NCBI RefSeq assembly: GCF_014196635.1
Contig: NZ_JACIEB010000002.1
Coordinates: forward strand, 434,001 to 498,000
Direction: 5' to 3'
DNA from: Sphingobium fontiphilum
Lineage (GTDB): Bacteria > Pseudomonadota > Alphaproteobacteria > Sphingomonadales > Sphingomonadaceae
DNA length: 64,000 bases
Shown here: positions 46,923 through 57,918 of the stretch, piece after piece
How the letters are laid out: each line of letters begins with the position of its first letter
Numbering within the stretch: the first letter of the stretch is position 1
The notes under the pieces: model-generated
What the model was told of the DNA's origin: nothing
Seen by the model: only the letters and a program-made list of their open reading frames with translations
Database searches by the model: none
Position numbers and translations under genes: made by a program

Positions 46923-47111
46923 ATGTTCGAATTTGCGGCTGTGACCTGTGGCTTTGCGATCTCGATCGTGTTGTCGGTGCTGACCCGCAATCACCGGCTG
47001 GCGCGCCCGCATCCGCCGGTGCTGCTCTATCTTGGCTATATGCTGTGCGGCCTGTGCGCGGGGACATCGCTGATCCTCGCCACCATTGCGCTGGCCATGG
47101 CGACGGGCTGA
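46923..47111 (+). CDS. Small two-helix membrane protein, unknown function
   Basis: I do not recognise this 62-residue protein. It has two hydrophobic segments (about 3-20 and 33-58, [19 protein letters not shown] and [20 protein letters not shown]) joined by a basic loop ([12 protein letters not shown]). GGAAAGACC lies upstream of the ATG. A TTAACCAT sequence about 45 bases upstream could be a CtrA-type half-site. Downstream is ftsH after 68 bases. Confidence 0.5.
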   Translation: MFEFAAVTCGFAISIVLSVLTRNHRLARPHPPVLLYLGYMLCGLCAGTSLILATIALAMATG

Positions 47112-47179
47112 ATGCGAATGGTCCGCGCCGCTTGCGCTTTGGCGGTTCTCGCCTATCTTGTGGGTTGAAAGAGAGTGCC

Positions 47180-49123
<1,944 letters not shown>

Positions 49124-49147
49124 AGCCTCCAGCCCATGAAATCGTGT

Positions 49148-49178
49148 CGGCGGGCGCCCAGTCCAGGGCCGCCCGCCG
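49148..49178 (+). terminator. Hairpin downstream of ftsH
   Basis: CGGCGGGC (49148-49155) pairs with GCCCGCCG (49171-49178), and the stem continues with GCCC/GGGC around a one-base bulge. It lies 25 bases after the ftsH stop codon. There is no T-run, so efficiency is uncertain. Confidence 0.45.
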
Positions 49179-49327
49179 AAGCTGTTCTGGGGCATGCCAT
49201 CCCGCGCGATCGCCTGCCGCGCGGCTTGTCGAACGCCCCGCAATTAAGACTGGCAATCTGTTTCCGCCGCACCTATAGCGTCGCGACGTCAATCCTTGGC
49301 CGCTTTTCGCGAGCGCCAACCGGCCGT

Positions 49328-49412
49328 GCGGGCGTGGTGAAACTGGTAGACGCGCCGGACTCAAAATCCGGTTCCGAAAGGAGTGTCGGTTCGATTCCGA
49401 CCGCCCGCACCA
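49328..49412 (+). tRNA. tRNA-Leu (anticodon CAA)
   Basis: The 85-base gene folds as a class II tRNA: acceptor GCGGGCG/CGCCCGC, anticodon stem CCGGA/TCCGG with loop CTCAAAA (anticodon CAA, reading UUG), a long variable arm (TTCCGAAAGGAGT), and T-arm GTCGGTTCGATTCCGAC. The CCA end is encoded. Confidence 0.97.
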
Positions 49413-49476
49413 TCATTCCAACGATCATGAAGCCAAGCGGGCCACCCTATATGGCCCGCACTTGGCGCAAGCCGCG

Positions 49477-50625
49477 TCAGAGCGGCTTTTCGTAAATCTG
49501 ATAGACCTTGTTGACCTCGCCTCTGATCGCGTCGGCAATCGCGTTCATGCCCTGGTTATCGTCCAGCACCCAGCCGAGCTCGCCCCGCGTCGATCCGTAG
49601 CGCGTGATGGCGTTGCGACGGATATATTCGATCATCATGAAGGCCAGCTGGCTCGCCATGCGCGATGATTGCAACCGCTGGACAACGCCCATCAACGGCA
49701 CGCGCATGGTTCGGCATTGCGGCTTGCGCAGCCACCACAGCAGCTTCGCCCAGTTAAAGGGGAAGAGCGCGCCATTATAGGATTTGATCGCCTCATTGAG
49801 GTCGGGCAGCGTCATCATGAACGCCACCGGCTCGCCGTCGAGTTCCGCGACCATGATCAGGTCTTCGAACACGATCGGCTTCAGCTTCTTGCCGGTATGG
49901 GCGATCTCGGCATCGGTGATCGGCACGAAACCCCAGTTCCTGCCCCAGGCGTCGTTCAATATGTTCAGGATGATCGCGGCTTCGGCATCGAATTTCGTCT
50001 TGTCGACCTGTCGGATGCGGATGCGGTCGTTCTTTTCACCCGACGCCACGATCCGCTGGATCAGCGGCGGGAAATCCTTCGTAATGTCGAGTTCATAGGT
50101 CTTGAGCTGCTTGACGGGCCTATAGCCCGCCCCCTCGATCATCGCCTGATATTCCGGGCGATCATGGCCCATCATCACCGTCGGCGCATGGTCATGCCCC
50201 TGGATCAGCAGGCCCGGTTCTTCCCAGATGGACAGCGAAATCGGCCCGAGTACGCGCGTCATGCCCCGTCCGCGCAGCCAATCCTCCGCCGTCGCGATCA
50301 GCGCCTTGCCGACCTCCGCGTCCTCCGCCTCGAACAGGCCGAAATTGCCGGCGCCCGGCCCCATGCCCTGCTCCACCGGCATGGACAGCGCCAGATGGTC
50401 GATATGGGCGGCGACGCGCCCCACCACCCGCCCATTGCGCCGCGCCAGGAAATAGGCGGCCTCAGCATGTTCGAAAAAGGGATTTTTGCCCGGCGTAATC
50501 AGGTCATAGGCCTCGCCCTTGAGCGGCGGCACCCAGGCCGGATCATGGGCATAAATGCGCCAGGGCAGTTCAACGAAAGCCTTGCGATCGGCCTTGCTGG
50601 CGACAGGGGTGACGGTGATGGTCAT
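49477..50625 (-). CDS. GNAT-like acetyltransferase family protein, unknown substrate
   Basis: The 382-residue protein starts MTITVTPVASKADRKAFVELPWRIYAHDPAWVPPL, an N-terminal GNAT-related segment, with AEAAYFLARRNGRVVGRVAAHI resembling the acetyl-CoA-fold strand/loop. The second half (about 210-382) contains LNDAWGRNWGFVPITDAEI and a C-terminal conserved end with GWVLDDNQGMNAIADAI and VYQIYEKPL. Proteins with this pattern are usually labelled only as N-acetyltransferases or hypothetical; I cannot assign a substrate. It is a single gene between tRNA-Leu and lptG. Confidence 0.7.
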   Translation of the reverse strand: MTITVTPVASKADRKAFVELPWRIYAHDPAWVPPLKGEAYDLITPGKNPFFEHAEAAYFLARRNGRVVGRVAAHIDHLALSMPVEQGMGPGAGNFGLFEAEDAEVGKALIATAEDWLRGRGMTRVLGPISLSIWEEPGLLIQGHDHAPTVMMGHDRPEYQAMIEGAGYRPVKQLKTYELDITKDFPPLIQRIVASGEKNDRIRIRQVDKTKFDAEAAIILNILNDAWGRNWGFVPITDAEIAHTGKKLKPIVFEDLIMVAELDGEPVAFMMTLPDLNEAIKSYNGALFPFNWAKLLWWLRKPQCRTMRVPLMGVVQRLQSSRMASQLAFMMIEYIRRNAITRYGSTRGELGWVLDDNQGMNAIADAIRGEVNKVYQIYEKPL

Positions 50626-50688
50626 GGGCAGTCTTTCGGGAATATCGGGCGACGATCTGCTACGCCCGTGGGCGCGCCGCGACAAGCA

Positions 50689-51798
50689 TCATTCCTCGGT
50701 GCGGAACAGCACCGTTTCACCCAGCAGCAGGAACAGGAAAAAGGGCGCCCAAGCGGCGAGGAAGGGCGGATAAGCGCCCAGATTGCCCATGGCGAGGGAG
50801 AAATTGTCGGCGACGAAATAGGCAAAGCCCAGCGCCATGCCCATTACCGCGCGCAGGAAGAGCTGCCCCGAACGCGCGAGGCCAAAGGCCGCGACCGACC
50901 CCAAAATGGGCATCAGCAGGGCGGACAGCGGCCCGGACAGCTTGTGCCACAAATTGGCCTCCAACTCCGCCACCGGCCGCCCCGCGTCCCGCAGGTCGGC
51001 GATAGCCGCCCGCAACTGGCTGAACGTCAATGCGTCGGGATCGACCTTGGCCAGCGTGAACTGGTCGGGGCGGATGTCGCGGCCGAACCAGATTGTGCCT
51101 AGGTCGCGCGACGTGCCGCGCGCCACGTCGAACTGACGCGCGCCCTCCAGCCGCCATTCGCCCCGGCTGGCGTCATATCGGCCGCGCGGCGCGCGGATGA
51201 TGGTCGTCAAGCTGTTGTTGACGCGGTTGAATATCTCGACCTTGCGCAATTGCACTGATTTGCCGCGCCCGGCGACGAACGCTGCCGACACCAGATTATT
51301 GCCGTCGCGCACCCAGGCATTGATTTTCAGGCCCGAATCGGTCGGGATCGGGCCATAATCCACGGCTTGCCAGGCCGTCAGCGTCGCGGTCGCGCGCGTC
51401 ACGATCCGTTCGTTGAAGGCATAGCTGATCCCCGCGACGCACAGGGCGGCGGCGACCAGCGGCGCCAATATCTGATGCGCGGAAAGCCCCGCGGACTTGA
51501 GCGATATGATCTCGCTGTTCTGGTTGAGCGCCACCAGCATCACCAATGTGCCCAGCAACACCGAAAAGGGCAGGAAGCGCGCGACGATCTGAGGCGCGCG
51601 CAACGCCACATATTGCCATAATTGCGCGTCGCCATTGCCCGGATGGGCAAGGATGTCGCCCGATTGCCCCAGCAGGTCGAGCGTCTGGAGCACGATGACC
51701 AGCAGAGCCAGCACCGCCAATGTGCGAGTGACGAAAAGGCGCGCCATATAGAGGCTGACCTGGCGCGAGGGGAAGAATTGCCACTGGACCGGGATCAT
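50689..51798 (-). CDS. lptG: LPS export permease LptG
   Basis: LptG, with LptF and the LptB ATPase, extracts lipopolysaccharide from the inner membrane. The 369 residues have a first membrane helix after MARLFVTRTLAVLALL, three N-terminal helices including FLPFSVLLGTLVMLVALNQNSEIISLKSAGLS (the coupling-helix region), a periplasmic jellyroll, and three C-terminal helices. The gene starts 11 bases after the lptF stop. Assignment as G rather than F follows from gene order and similarity of the first 40 residues. Confidence 0.9.
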   Translation of the reverse strand: MIPVQWQFFPSRQVSLYMARLFVTRTLAVLALLVIVLQTLDLLGQSGDILAHPGNGDAQLWQYVALRAPQIVARFLPFSVLLGTLVMLVALNQNSEIISLKSAGLSAHQILAPLVAAALCVAGISYAFNERIVTRATATLTAWQAVDYGPIPTDSGLKINAWVRDGNNLVSAAFVAGRGKSVQLRKVEIFNRVNNSLTTIIRAPRGRYDASRGEWRLEGARQFDVARGTSRDLGTIWFGRDIRPDQFTLAKVDPDALTFSQLRAAIADLRDAGRPVAELEANLWHKLSGPLSALLMPILGSVAAFGLARSGQLFLRAVMGMALGFAYFVADNFSLAMGNLGAYPPFLAAWAPFFLFLLLGETVLFRTEE

Positions 51799-51809
51799 GC
51801 GCGCATCCT

Positions 51810-53012
51810 TCAGCTATCCGCTTCGGCCACAGGGCGGGACCGGCGCACCAGCCGGCCGACCATCTTGCCGACCCGCGCGAACACCACCTCCAGCGCGCCG
51901 ATGGGCTGGCCGCCGGGGCGATGGGCGATGACATGATACATCCACAATATGATCCCGCCGAATATCAGGAAAGGTCCCCACAGGGCGATGATCGGGTCGA
52001 TCCTGCCCAGGGCGCCGATGCTTTCGCCATATTGGTTCACCTTGTGATAGGTGACGATGAAGATGATCGACAGGAACACGCCCAGCGCCGATGTCGACCG
52101 CTTGGGCGGGATGGCGAAGGCCAGCGCCGCAAGCGGCAAGAGCAGCATCATCGCCACTTCCACCATGCGGAAATGGAAATTGGCGCGCACTTCGTGGCGC
52201 AGCTTGTCGGGCGTGCCGGGCGAGCGGCTGAGCAGCACCAGTTCGGGAATCGTCTTTTCCCGGTCGACGTCGCGCCCACGAAAATTCTCGATCTGCGGCA
52301 GGTCGATGGGCAGGTCATGGCTGGAAAAGGAGAGGATGCGCGGGCTTTCATAGCCCGGCGCGTCGTTCACCAGCACGCCGTTCCTGAGGCGAAAGATGAT
52401 GGTGTCGGGGTCATCCGTCGCCAGAAAACGTCCCTGTTCCGCCGTCACCGCCAGCGTCTGGCCATTGCGGTTGGCGGCGCGCACGAAAATACCCTGAAGA
52501 TCGCGGCCCTCGTCGCGACTGCGCTCGATGCGCAGCGTCATCCGCTTGCCCAGGCTGGTGAACTCGCCAACCTTGATCGATGCGCCCAGCGCCCCCGACC
52601 GCAATTCGAACCGCAACGCTTCATAGGCGTGACGGGACAGTGGCTGGACAAAACCCACAATGCCGAAATTGAGCAGGGCGAGCGCGATCGCGAACATATA
52701 GGGCACCCGCAACAACCGGCCATAGGACAGGCCGACGCCGCGCATCACGTCCAGTTCCGACGACAAGGCGAGCTTCCGGAACGCCAGCAAAATGCCCAGC
52801 ATCAACCCGATGGGGATGCCCAGCGACAGATATTCGGGCAGCATATTGGCCAGCATCCGCCACACAACGCTGACCGGTCCGCCTTCGGCAGCGACGAAAT
52901 CGAACAGGCTCAACATCTTGTCCAGAACCAGCAGCATCGCGGCGATGACCAGCGTGCCCAGCATGGGCACGGCGATCAGTCGGGCCAGATATCGGTCAAC
53001 GGCGCTCAGCAT
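51810..53012 (-). CDS. lptF: LPS export permease LptF
   Basis: LptF is the partner permease. The 400 residues start MLSAVDRYLARLIAVPMLGTLVIAAMLLVLDKM, with the first membrane helix at about 17-33. The coupling region is LGIPIGLMLGILLAFRKLALSSELDVMRGVGLSYGRLL, followed by a periplasmic domain at about 130-270 and three C-terminal helices (MLLLPLAALAFAIPPKRS onward). The ATG is preferred over a TTG two codons before it. lptG follows directly. Confidence 0.91.
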   Translation of the reverse strand: MLSAVDRYLARLIAVPMLGTLVIAAMLLVLDKMLSLFDFVAAEGGPVSVVWRMLANMLPEYLSLGIPIGLMLGILLAFRKLALSSELDVMRGVGLSYGRLLRVPYMFAIALALLNFGIVGFVQPLSRHAYEALRFELRSGALGASIKVGEFTSLGKRMTLRIERSRDEGRDLQGIFVRAANRNGQTLAVTAEQGRFLATDDPDTIIFRLRNGVLVNDAPGYESPRILSFSSHDLPIDLPQIENFRGRDVDREKTIPELVLLSRSPGTPDKLRHEVRANFHFRMVEVAMMLLLPLAALAFAIPPKRSTSALGVFLSIIFIVTYHKVNQYGESIGALGRIDPIIALWGPFLIFGGIILWMYHVIAHRPGGQPIGALEVVFARVGKMVGRLVRRSRPVAEADS

Positions 53013-53146
53013 TTTCAATATGTCGTCGTTCCATCACCATTTTTTGGCCGCAAACCCGGCCCATATCCGAATCCAACCAGCGGGGCGAACAGGGGCTCGC
53101 CGTCCGGATCACCGGGCAGGCTATAGCTACCAGGAGTCGAGAGGTC

Positions 53147-53635
53147 ATGTTGAAATTTGCATCGGGATTGCTGACGGTCGGGGCGCTCATCGCGTCCACG
53201 CCCGCCCTGTCCCAGAGGCAGGAGATCGGAAACGACATGAGCCGGTGCGCCGCATCTGCGCGCGGTCCGGCCGTGCTGGTCGACGTCAGCGGTTTCGCCA
53301 GCGGCACGGGCAATGTGCGTATCCAATCCTATCCGGCGACCAAAGCGGCCTGGCTGGCGAAGGGCGAATGGATCAACCGGATCGAAACCGGCGCCCGCCC
53401 GGCAAGCGGCGCCATGCGTTTTTGTCTGCCGGTGCCCCAGCCGGGGCGCTACGCCATCGCGGTGCGGCATGACCGCAACGGCAATGGCAAGACCGACATC
53501 AGCCAGGATGGCGGCGGATTTTCCAACAATCCGTCGATCAACATCTTCAACCTCGGCAAACCGGGGGTCGAAAAGGCCGCGTTCCATGCCGGGCCGGGCG
53601 TGACCCGCATCTCCATCAAACTCCAATATATGTAA
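53147..53635 (+). CDS. Secreted DUF2141 protein
   Basis: The 162-residue protein has a signal peptide (MLKFASGLLTVGALIASTPALSQ) and then a beta-rich domain of the DUF2141 type, with VLVDVSGFASGTGNVRIQSYPA, CLPVPQPGRYAIAVRHDRNGNGKTDI (a calcium-loop-like DRNGNGKTD segment) and a final strand ITRISIKLQYM-like end. Function is unknown; family members are exported. A CAGGAG and a GAGAGG precede the ATG. It is followed 6 bases later by a lipid-kinase gene and is divergent from lptF. Confidence 0.8.
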   Translation: MLKFASGLLTVGALIASTPALSQRQEIGNDMSRCAASARGPAVLVDVSGFASGTGNVRIQSYPATKAAWLAKGEWINRIETGARPASGAMRFCLPVPQPGRYAIAVRHDRNGNGKTDISQDGGGFSNNPSINIFNLGKPGVEKAAFHAGPGVTRISIKLQYM

Positions 53636-53641
53636 GGGGCC

Positions 53642-54607
53642 ATGGTTCGCGTCGCACTCCTGTCCAACCCCAAATCGACGGGCAACCGGCAAACCCTGCC
53701 GCGCGTGCGGAGCTATTGCGCGAACCACCCCGACATTTTCCATTATGAGGTCGAACATGTCGACCAGATCGGCCGGGCGCTGCAAACCATCGCCCGCGTC
53801 GATCCGGTCGTCATCGTCATCAATGGCGGCGACGGCACGGTTCAGGCGGCGCTGACCGAACTCTATCAGGGCCAGCATTTTCAGGGCGGCGCGCCGCCCA
53901 TCGCGGTGCTGCCCAATGGCAAGACCAACCTGATCGCGCTCGACCTTGGCATCCATGGCGATCCGATCAAGGCGCTGGAGCGCATCGTCGAGATCGCCAA
54001 GGCGGGCGTGGAGGACCATGTCGTCGCCCGCGAACTGATCGCCCTGTCGGATGGTCGCGCCGAACGGCCGGTGCTGGGCATGTTCCTGGGCGGCGCGGGG
54101 CTGGCCGATTACATGCTTTACTGCCGCAACCGCATCTATCCGCTGGGCCTGTCCAATGGGCTGAGCCATTTTCTCACGGCCTTGGCCGTGCTGGCGTCGC
54201 TGCTTCTGGGCATTCGCGGGCGTTACATGCCGCCGTCGGCCCGGCCGGTCAGCATTTCCCTGATCCGCGAAGGCCAATTGGTCGGACGATTCGCGGTGCT
54301 GATCGTCACCACGCTCGAAAAGCTGCTGCTCGGCGCTCGCCCGGGCGATGGCGCGCGCGGCCATATGAAGCTGGTCGCCGTCGACCAGAGCGCCCCCGCC
54401 CTTTTGCGCTTGCTATGGGCCAGCCTTTCCGGCCGGGTGGGCAAGGCGCGGATGCAGGGCGTCCATTTCGAACAGGGCGACATGATCCGCATCGAGGGCG
54501 ACCGCAGCAGCGTGATCCTGGACGGCGAGCTGTTCGAAGCGACCGAAGGCCACCCCATCGTCCTCAAATCGACCCAGCCGGTCCCCTTCCTGCGCCTCGC
54601 GGCCTGA
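53642..54607 (+). CDS. Diacylglycerol/sphingosine-kinase-type lipid kinase
   Basis: The 321 residues show the DAG kinase catalytic pattern: SNPKSTGNRQTLPRV at the N-terminus, the nucleotide loop VVIVINGGDGTVQAALTELY, the LPNGKTNLIALDLG motif in place of the usual PxGTxNdfa, and a C-terminal beta domain (GDMIRIEGDRSSVILDGELFEA) that fits the fold. Substrates in this family include diacylglycerol, sphingosine-like lipids and other lipids; a sphingolipid-related role would suit a sphingomonad but is only inference. It is probably co-transcribed with the DUF2141 gene. Confidence 0.82.
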   Translation: MVRVALLSNPKSTGNRQTLPRVRSYCANHPDIFHYEVEHVDQIGRALQTIARVDPVVIVINGGDGTVQAALTELYQGQHFQGGAPPIAVLPNGKTNLIALDLGIHGDPIKALERIVEIAKAGVEDHVVARELIALSDGRAERPVLGMFLGGAGLADYMLYCRNRIYPLGLSNGLSHFLTALAVLASLLLGIRGRYMPPSARPVSISLIREGQLVGRFAVLIVTTLEKLLLGARPGDGARGHMKLVAVDQSAPALLRLLWASLSGRVGKARMQGVHFEQGDMIRIEGDRSSVILDGELFEATEGHPIVLKSTQPVPFLRLAA

Positions 54608-54610
54608 TCG

Positions 54611-55459
54611 TCACTCTTTCGATTTCAGCGCCTGCGCCAGCGACACCGTGGCGCTACCCCGGCGCGCGGGTTTCGCCTGGCTGGGGTCGGGCGCCCAGCC
54701 GCTCAGATAAATGACCGCGATCCGCTCGGACGTCTTGCCGTCGGGGTCGGCAGCGGCGGCGAAATGCGCCGCCGCCCGCGCCAGCACGGCGCGCGTCAGC
54801 ATCGGCGGGCGCGACATCAACGCCTGCCCCGCACCCATGCCGCGCAGATCATCCATCAGCGCGAACAGGCTGGAATAACGCACGGTCAGCGTATCGCCGT
54901 CCGCCACCGGCATGGCGAAACCGGCGCGGGAAAGCAGGTCGCCCGCCGCCCGCACATCCACCTGCGGGTGGATATGCTGCCCGGCCCGGTCGCCCTCCCC
55001 CGCCATCAGCGCGGCGCGGAGGCGGGGCAACGATCCCGCACCCGCAAACGCCGCCAGCATCAGCCCGTCGGGCCGCAACAGCCGCCGCATCTGAATGAGA
55101 GCGCCGGGCAGGTCGTTGACGCTGTCCAGCGTGCCGCAGCACAGGATCAGGTCGAAACTTCCTTCGGCAAAGGGCAGCGCATCCTCCTGCGCCTGAATGC
55201 CCCCGCGCGCGGCGGCGTTGACCGCGCCGGGATCGACACAGGTCACGGCCTTGCCCATCGCGCTCAGCGCCATGCGCGCGCTATCATCGGGGCAACCGAT
55301 GACCAGCGCATCGGGCAGGTTCCGCTGCACATCGCCCAGCCGGTCGAGCAGTTCGTCCAGCATCGCGCGATAAAGGAAATCATGGTCGGCAAAACCCGGC
55401 GCGGCGCGATCACGGCGGCGCGCGCGCAGGGCGGGATCGAAAACGACGGGGGCGCTCAT
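54611..55459 (-). CDS. SAM-dependent methyltransferase (BioC/NDUFAF5-like)
   Basis: The 282-residue protein starts MSAPVVFDPALRARRRDRAAPGFADHDFLYRAMLDELLDRLG, an N-terminal segment typical of alphaproteobacterial relatives of NDUFAF5. A class I SAM fold follows: ALVIGCPDD, ALPFAEGSFDLILCCGTLDSVNDLPGAL and LLRPDGLMLAAFAG. Its motif I (VIGCPDDS) is less glycine-rich than usual, so activity is not certain. It is divergent from comF, with 44 bases between the starts. Confidence 0.75.
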   Translation of the reverse strand: MSAPVVFDPALRARRRDRAAPGFADHDFLYRAMLDELLDRLGDVQRNLPDALVIGCPDDSARMALSAMGKAVTCVDPGAVNAAARGGIQAQEDALPFAEGSFDLILCCGTLDSVNDLPGALIQMRRLLRPDGLMLAAFAGAGSLPRLRAALMAGEGDRAGQHIHPQVDVRAAGDLLSRAGFAMPVADGDTLTVRYSSLFALMDDLRGMGAGQALMSRPPMLTRAVLARAAAHFAAAADPDGKTSERIAVIYLSGWAPDPSQAKPARRGSATVSLAQALKSKE

Positions 55460-55503
55460 GCGCGGCCTTGTGCAACCGCGCGCGAGGAAGGACAAGGGGG
55501 GCG

Positions 55504-56259
55504 ATGGTCCCAGTCGCGCTCCCCGCCGCCGCCCGCGCCGCCTGCCGCTTCGCGCTCGATTATGCGCTGCCGCCGCGCTGCCCCGGTTGCGGCGTGATCG
55601 TGCAGGAGCAACATGGCTTCTGCCTCGATTGCTGGGGCAAGATGCGTTTTCTCGGGCCGCCCTGTTGCGCGCGGTGCGGCGCGCCCTTCGACCATGATAG
55701 GGGCGAAGGCGCGGAATGCGGCGCATGCATCGCCGCGCCGCCGCCATGGGACAGCGCGCGCGCCGTGCTGGCCTATGGCGATGTCGCGCGGACGGTGGCG
55801 CTGCGCCTCAAATATGGGCGGCGCATCGGCCTTGCGCGGCTGATCGCCGGCCATATGGCGCGGCATGTGCTCCCTGATGGCCGCGACGCCATGCTCATCA
55901 TGCCGGTGCCGCTACACCGCTGGCGGCTCTGGTGGCGCGGCTTCAACCAGTCGGCACTGATCGGCGGCCAACTCGCCCGGCTGACCGGCGTGGCGCAGGA
56001 TCGCGACGGGCTGCGGCGGATCAGGCGCACCCCGCCGCTGCGCGGCATGAACGCCCGGCAAAGGGCGCGCGCCGTCAGCGGCGCCTTTGCGCTGGCCGAC
56101 GGGCATGATGTGCGCGGGCGGGCGGTGCTGCTGATCGACGACATTCACACCAGCGGGGCCACCGCCGCAGCCTGCGCCCGCCTGCTGCGGCAAAAAGGGG
56201 CCGCCAGCGTCCACCTCCTTTGCTGGGCGCGGGTGTTGCCGGAGGATGCAGGCGATTGA
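55504..56259 (+). CDS. comF: ComF-family phosphoribosyltransferase-like protein
   Basis: The 251-residue protein has an N-terminal double zinc-ribbon (CPGCGVIVQEQHGFCLDCW and CCARCGAPFDHDRGEGAECGACI) and a C-terminal phosphoribosyltransferase fold with the PRPP loop VLLIDDIHTSGATAAACARLL. ComF proteins support DNA uptake in naturally competent bacteria and have less clear roles elsewhere. The ATG at 55504 is preferred; a TTG 12 codons upstream is unlikely. grxC follows after 52 bases. Confidence 0.87.
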   Translation: MVPVALPAAARAACRFALDYALPPRCPGCGVIVQEQHGFCLDCWGKMRFLGPPCCARCGAPFDHDRGEGAECGACIAAPPPWDSARAVLAYGDVARTVALRLKYGRRIGLARLIAGHMARHVLPDGRDAMLIMPVPLHRWRLWWRGFNQSALIGGQLARLTGVAQDRDGLRRIRRTPPLRGMNARQRARAVSGAFALADGHDVRGRAVLLIDDIHTSGATAAACARLLRQKGAASVHLLCWARVLPEDAGD

Positions 56260-56311
56260 CAAATGGCGTCAGGCGCACAATTTCGGTTTTTCAGGAGGCA
56301 TTTGGAGCATT

Positions 56312-56569
56312 ATGGCGCGGGTCGAGATCTATACCAAATCATGGTGCGGCTATTGCGCGCGGGCCAAGGATCTTCTGTCGCGCAAGGGCGTGGCCTTTGA
56401 CGAATATGATATCTCGATGGGCGGCCCAAAGCGGCAGGAAATGCTTGAACGCGCGCCCGGCGCCGCCACCGTGCCCCAGATTTTCATCGACAATCATCAT
56501 GTCGGCGGCTGCGACGATCTGGTCGCGCTCAACCGTTCGGGCAGGCTCGACCCGCTGCTCGGCCTCTGA
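56312..56569 (+). CDS. grxC: Glutaredoxin 3
   Basis: The 85-residue protein is a dithiol glutaredoxin with the active site WCGYC (Cys12 and Cys15), the cis-Pro segment TVPQIFI, and the glutathione-binding GGCDDLVALNRSGRLDPLL. It reduces disulfides using glutathione in the cytoplasm. The start MARVEIYTKSWCGYC has TTGGAGCATT upstream; a longer in-frame reading overlapping comF is not needed. Confidence 0.96.
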   Translation: MARVEIYTKSWCGYCARAKDLLSRKGVAFDEYDISMGGPKRQEMLERAPGAATVPQIFIDNHHVGGCDDLVALNRSGRLDPLLGL

Positions 56570-56575
56570 TCCATA

Positions 56576-57406
56576 ATGCGCGCCGCCCTGTTCCAGATGT
56601 GCAGCGGGATCGACCCGGCCGCCAACGCCGCCGCGATCGTCGACGCCGCCGCGCGGGCCAAGGCGGAAGGGGCCGACATCATGTTCACCCCCGAAATGGT
56701 GGGCTATCTTGACCGCGACCGCAAACGCGCGGCGGCGACGTTGAAGAACGAGGCGCACGATCCCGTGCTGGCCGCCGCCCGCGAAGCCGCCGCGCGCCAT
56801 GGCCTGTGGCTGCATCTTGGCTCGCTCGCCTTTCGCGACGAACGCAGCGACGGGCGCTGGGCCAATCGCAGCCTGATGATCGACCATCGCGGCGAGATTC
56901 GCGCCCGATATGACAAGATCCACCTGTTCGACGTCGACCTCGCCAATGGCGAAAGCTGGCGCGAATCGGCGGTCTATGGCCCTGGCGAACATGTCGTTGC
57001 GGTCGACACCCCCTGGGCGCGCATGGGCATGAGCGTCTGTTACGACATGCGCTTTCCCGATCTTTACCGGGCGCTGACCAACGCGGGGGCCATCGTGCTG
57101 CTCGCCCCCGCCGCCTTCACCGTGCCGACCGGCATGGCCCATTGGCATGTGCTGCTGCGCGCCCGCGCGATCGAGGCGGGCGCCTTCGTCATCGCCGCCG
57201 CGCAGAGCGGCGACCATCAGGACGGACGGCAGACCTATGGCCACAGCCTGATCGTCGACCCGTGGGGCGATGTGCTGCTCGACATGGGCCGCGACAATGG
57301 CGTGGCGCTGGTCGACATCGACCTTGCCCGCGTGGACGAGGTGCGCGCCCGTGTGCCCGCCATCGCCAATCGGCGCGCTCTGCCCGCCATGGTGGACATC
57401 GCATGA
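56576..57406 (+). CDS. Carbon-nitrogen hydrolase (Nit1/omega-amidase group)
   Basis: The 276 residues carry the nitrilase catalytic triad: Glu in IMFTPEMVGYL, Lys in RYDKIHLFDVDL, and Cys in GMSVCYDMRFPDLYR. The closest relatives by motif are the Nit1/Nit2-type amidases that hydrolyse deaminated glutathione or omega-amides, which fits its position 6 bases after a glutaredoxin gene. The exact substrate is inferred. Its last four bases overlap the next gene. Confidence 0.9.
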   Translation: MRAALFQMCSGIDPAANAAAIVDAAARAKAEGADIMFTPEMVGYLDRDRKRAAATLKNEAHDPVLAAAREAAARHGLWLHLGSLAFRDERSDGRWANRSLMIDHRGEIRARYDKIHLFDVDLANGESWRESAVYGPGEHVVAVDTPWARMGMSVCYDMRFPDLYRALTNAGAIVLLAPAAFTVPTGMAHWHVLLRARAIEAGAFVIAAAQSGDHQDGRQTYGHSLIVDPWGDVLLDMGRDNGVALVDIDLARVDEVRARVPAIANRRALPAMVDIA

Positions 57407-57882
57407 TCGTGTTCGACCTTCGCTGCGCGGGCGCTGGCCATGTGTTTGAAGCCTGGTTCGGCTCCAGCGCCGATTATGAGGATCAGCGCGCACGGGGCCT
57501 GCTGAGCTGCCCTGTCTGCGGCGACAGCCAGGTGACGAAGGCGGTCATGGCGCCAGCCGTCGCGCCCAAATCCAACAGCCGCCCCGCATCGCCGCCGACC
57601 CGGAGCCTGGCTGCGCCCGTGCCCATGGGAACCGAACCGGACATGGCGAAGATGCGCGCGTTGATGGAGACATTGGCGCAGGCGCAGAGCAAGGCGCTGG
57701 AAAATTCCACCTGGGTCGGCCGCGATTTCGCCGATCAGGCCCGCGCCATGCATTATGGCGAACAGGATCATCAACGCATCCACGGCGACGTCGCCCCCGA
57801 AGAGGCCCGCTCGCTGATCGAGGAAGGGGTGCCGGTCGCCCCGCTGCCCTTCCCCGTAGTGCCGCCCAAAGCCAGGAATTGA
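57403..57882 (+). CDS. DUF1178 protein with zinc-ribbon
   Basis: The 159-residue protein starts MIVFDLRCAGAGHVFEAWFGSSADYEDQRARGLLSCPVCGDSQVTKAVMAP. It has one Cys8 and a CxxC (CPVC), which suggests a small metal-binding domain followed by a Pro/Ser-rich linker and an acidic helical end (HGDVAPEEARSLIEEGVPVAPLPFP). This is the DUF1178 pattern; its role is unknown. It overlaps the nitrilase gene by four bases and so is probably translated with it. Confidence 0.88.
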   Translation: MIVFDLRCAGAGHVFEAWFGSSADYEDQRARGLLSCPVCGDSQVTKAVMAPAVAPKSNSRPASPPTRSLAAPVPMGTEPDMAKMRALMETLAQAQSKALENSTWVGRDFADQARAMHYGEQDHQRIHGDVAPEEARSLIEEGVPVAPLPFPVVPPKARN

Positions 57883-57918
57883 CGCCGAAGGCGGGCCATA
57901 ATAGAGCCGGAGCCGGGC

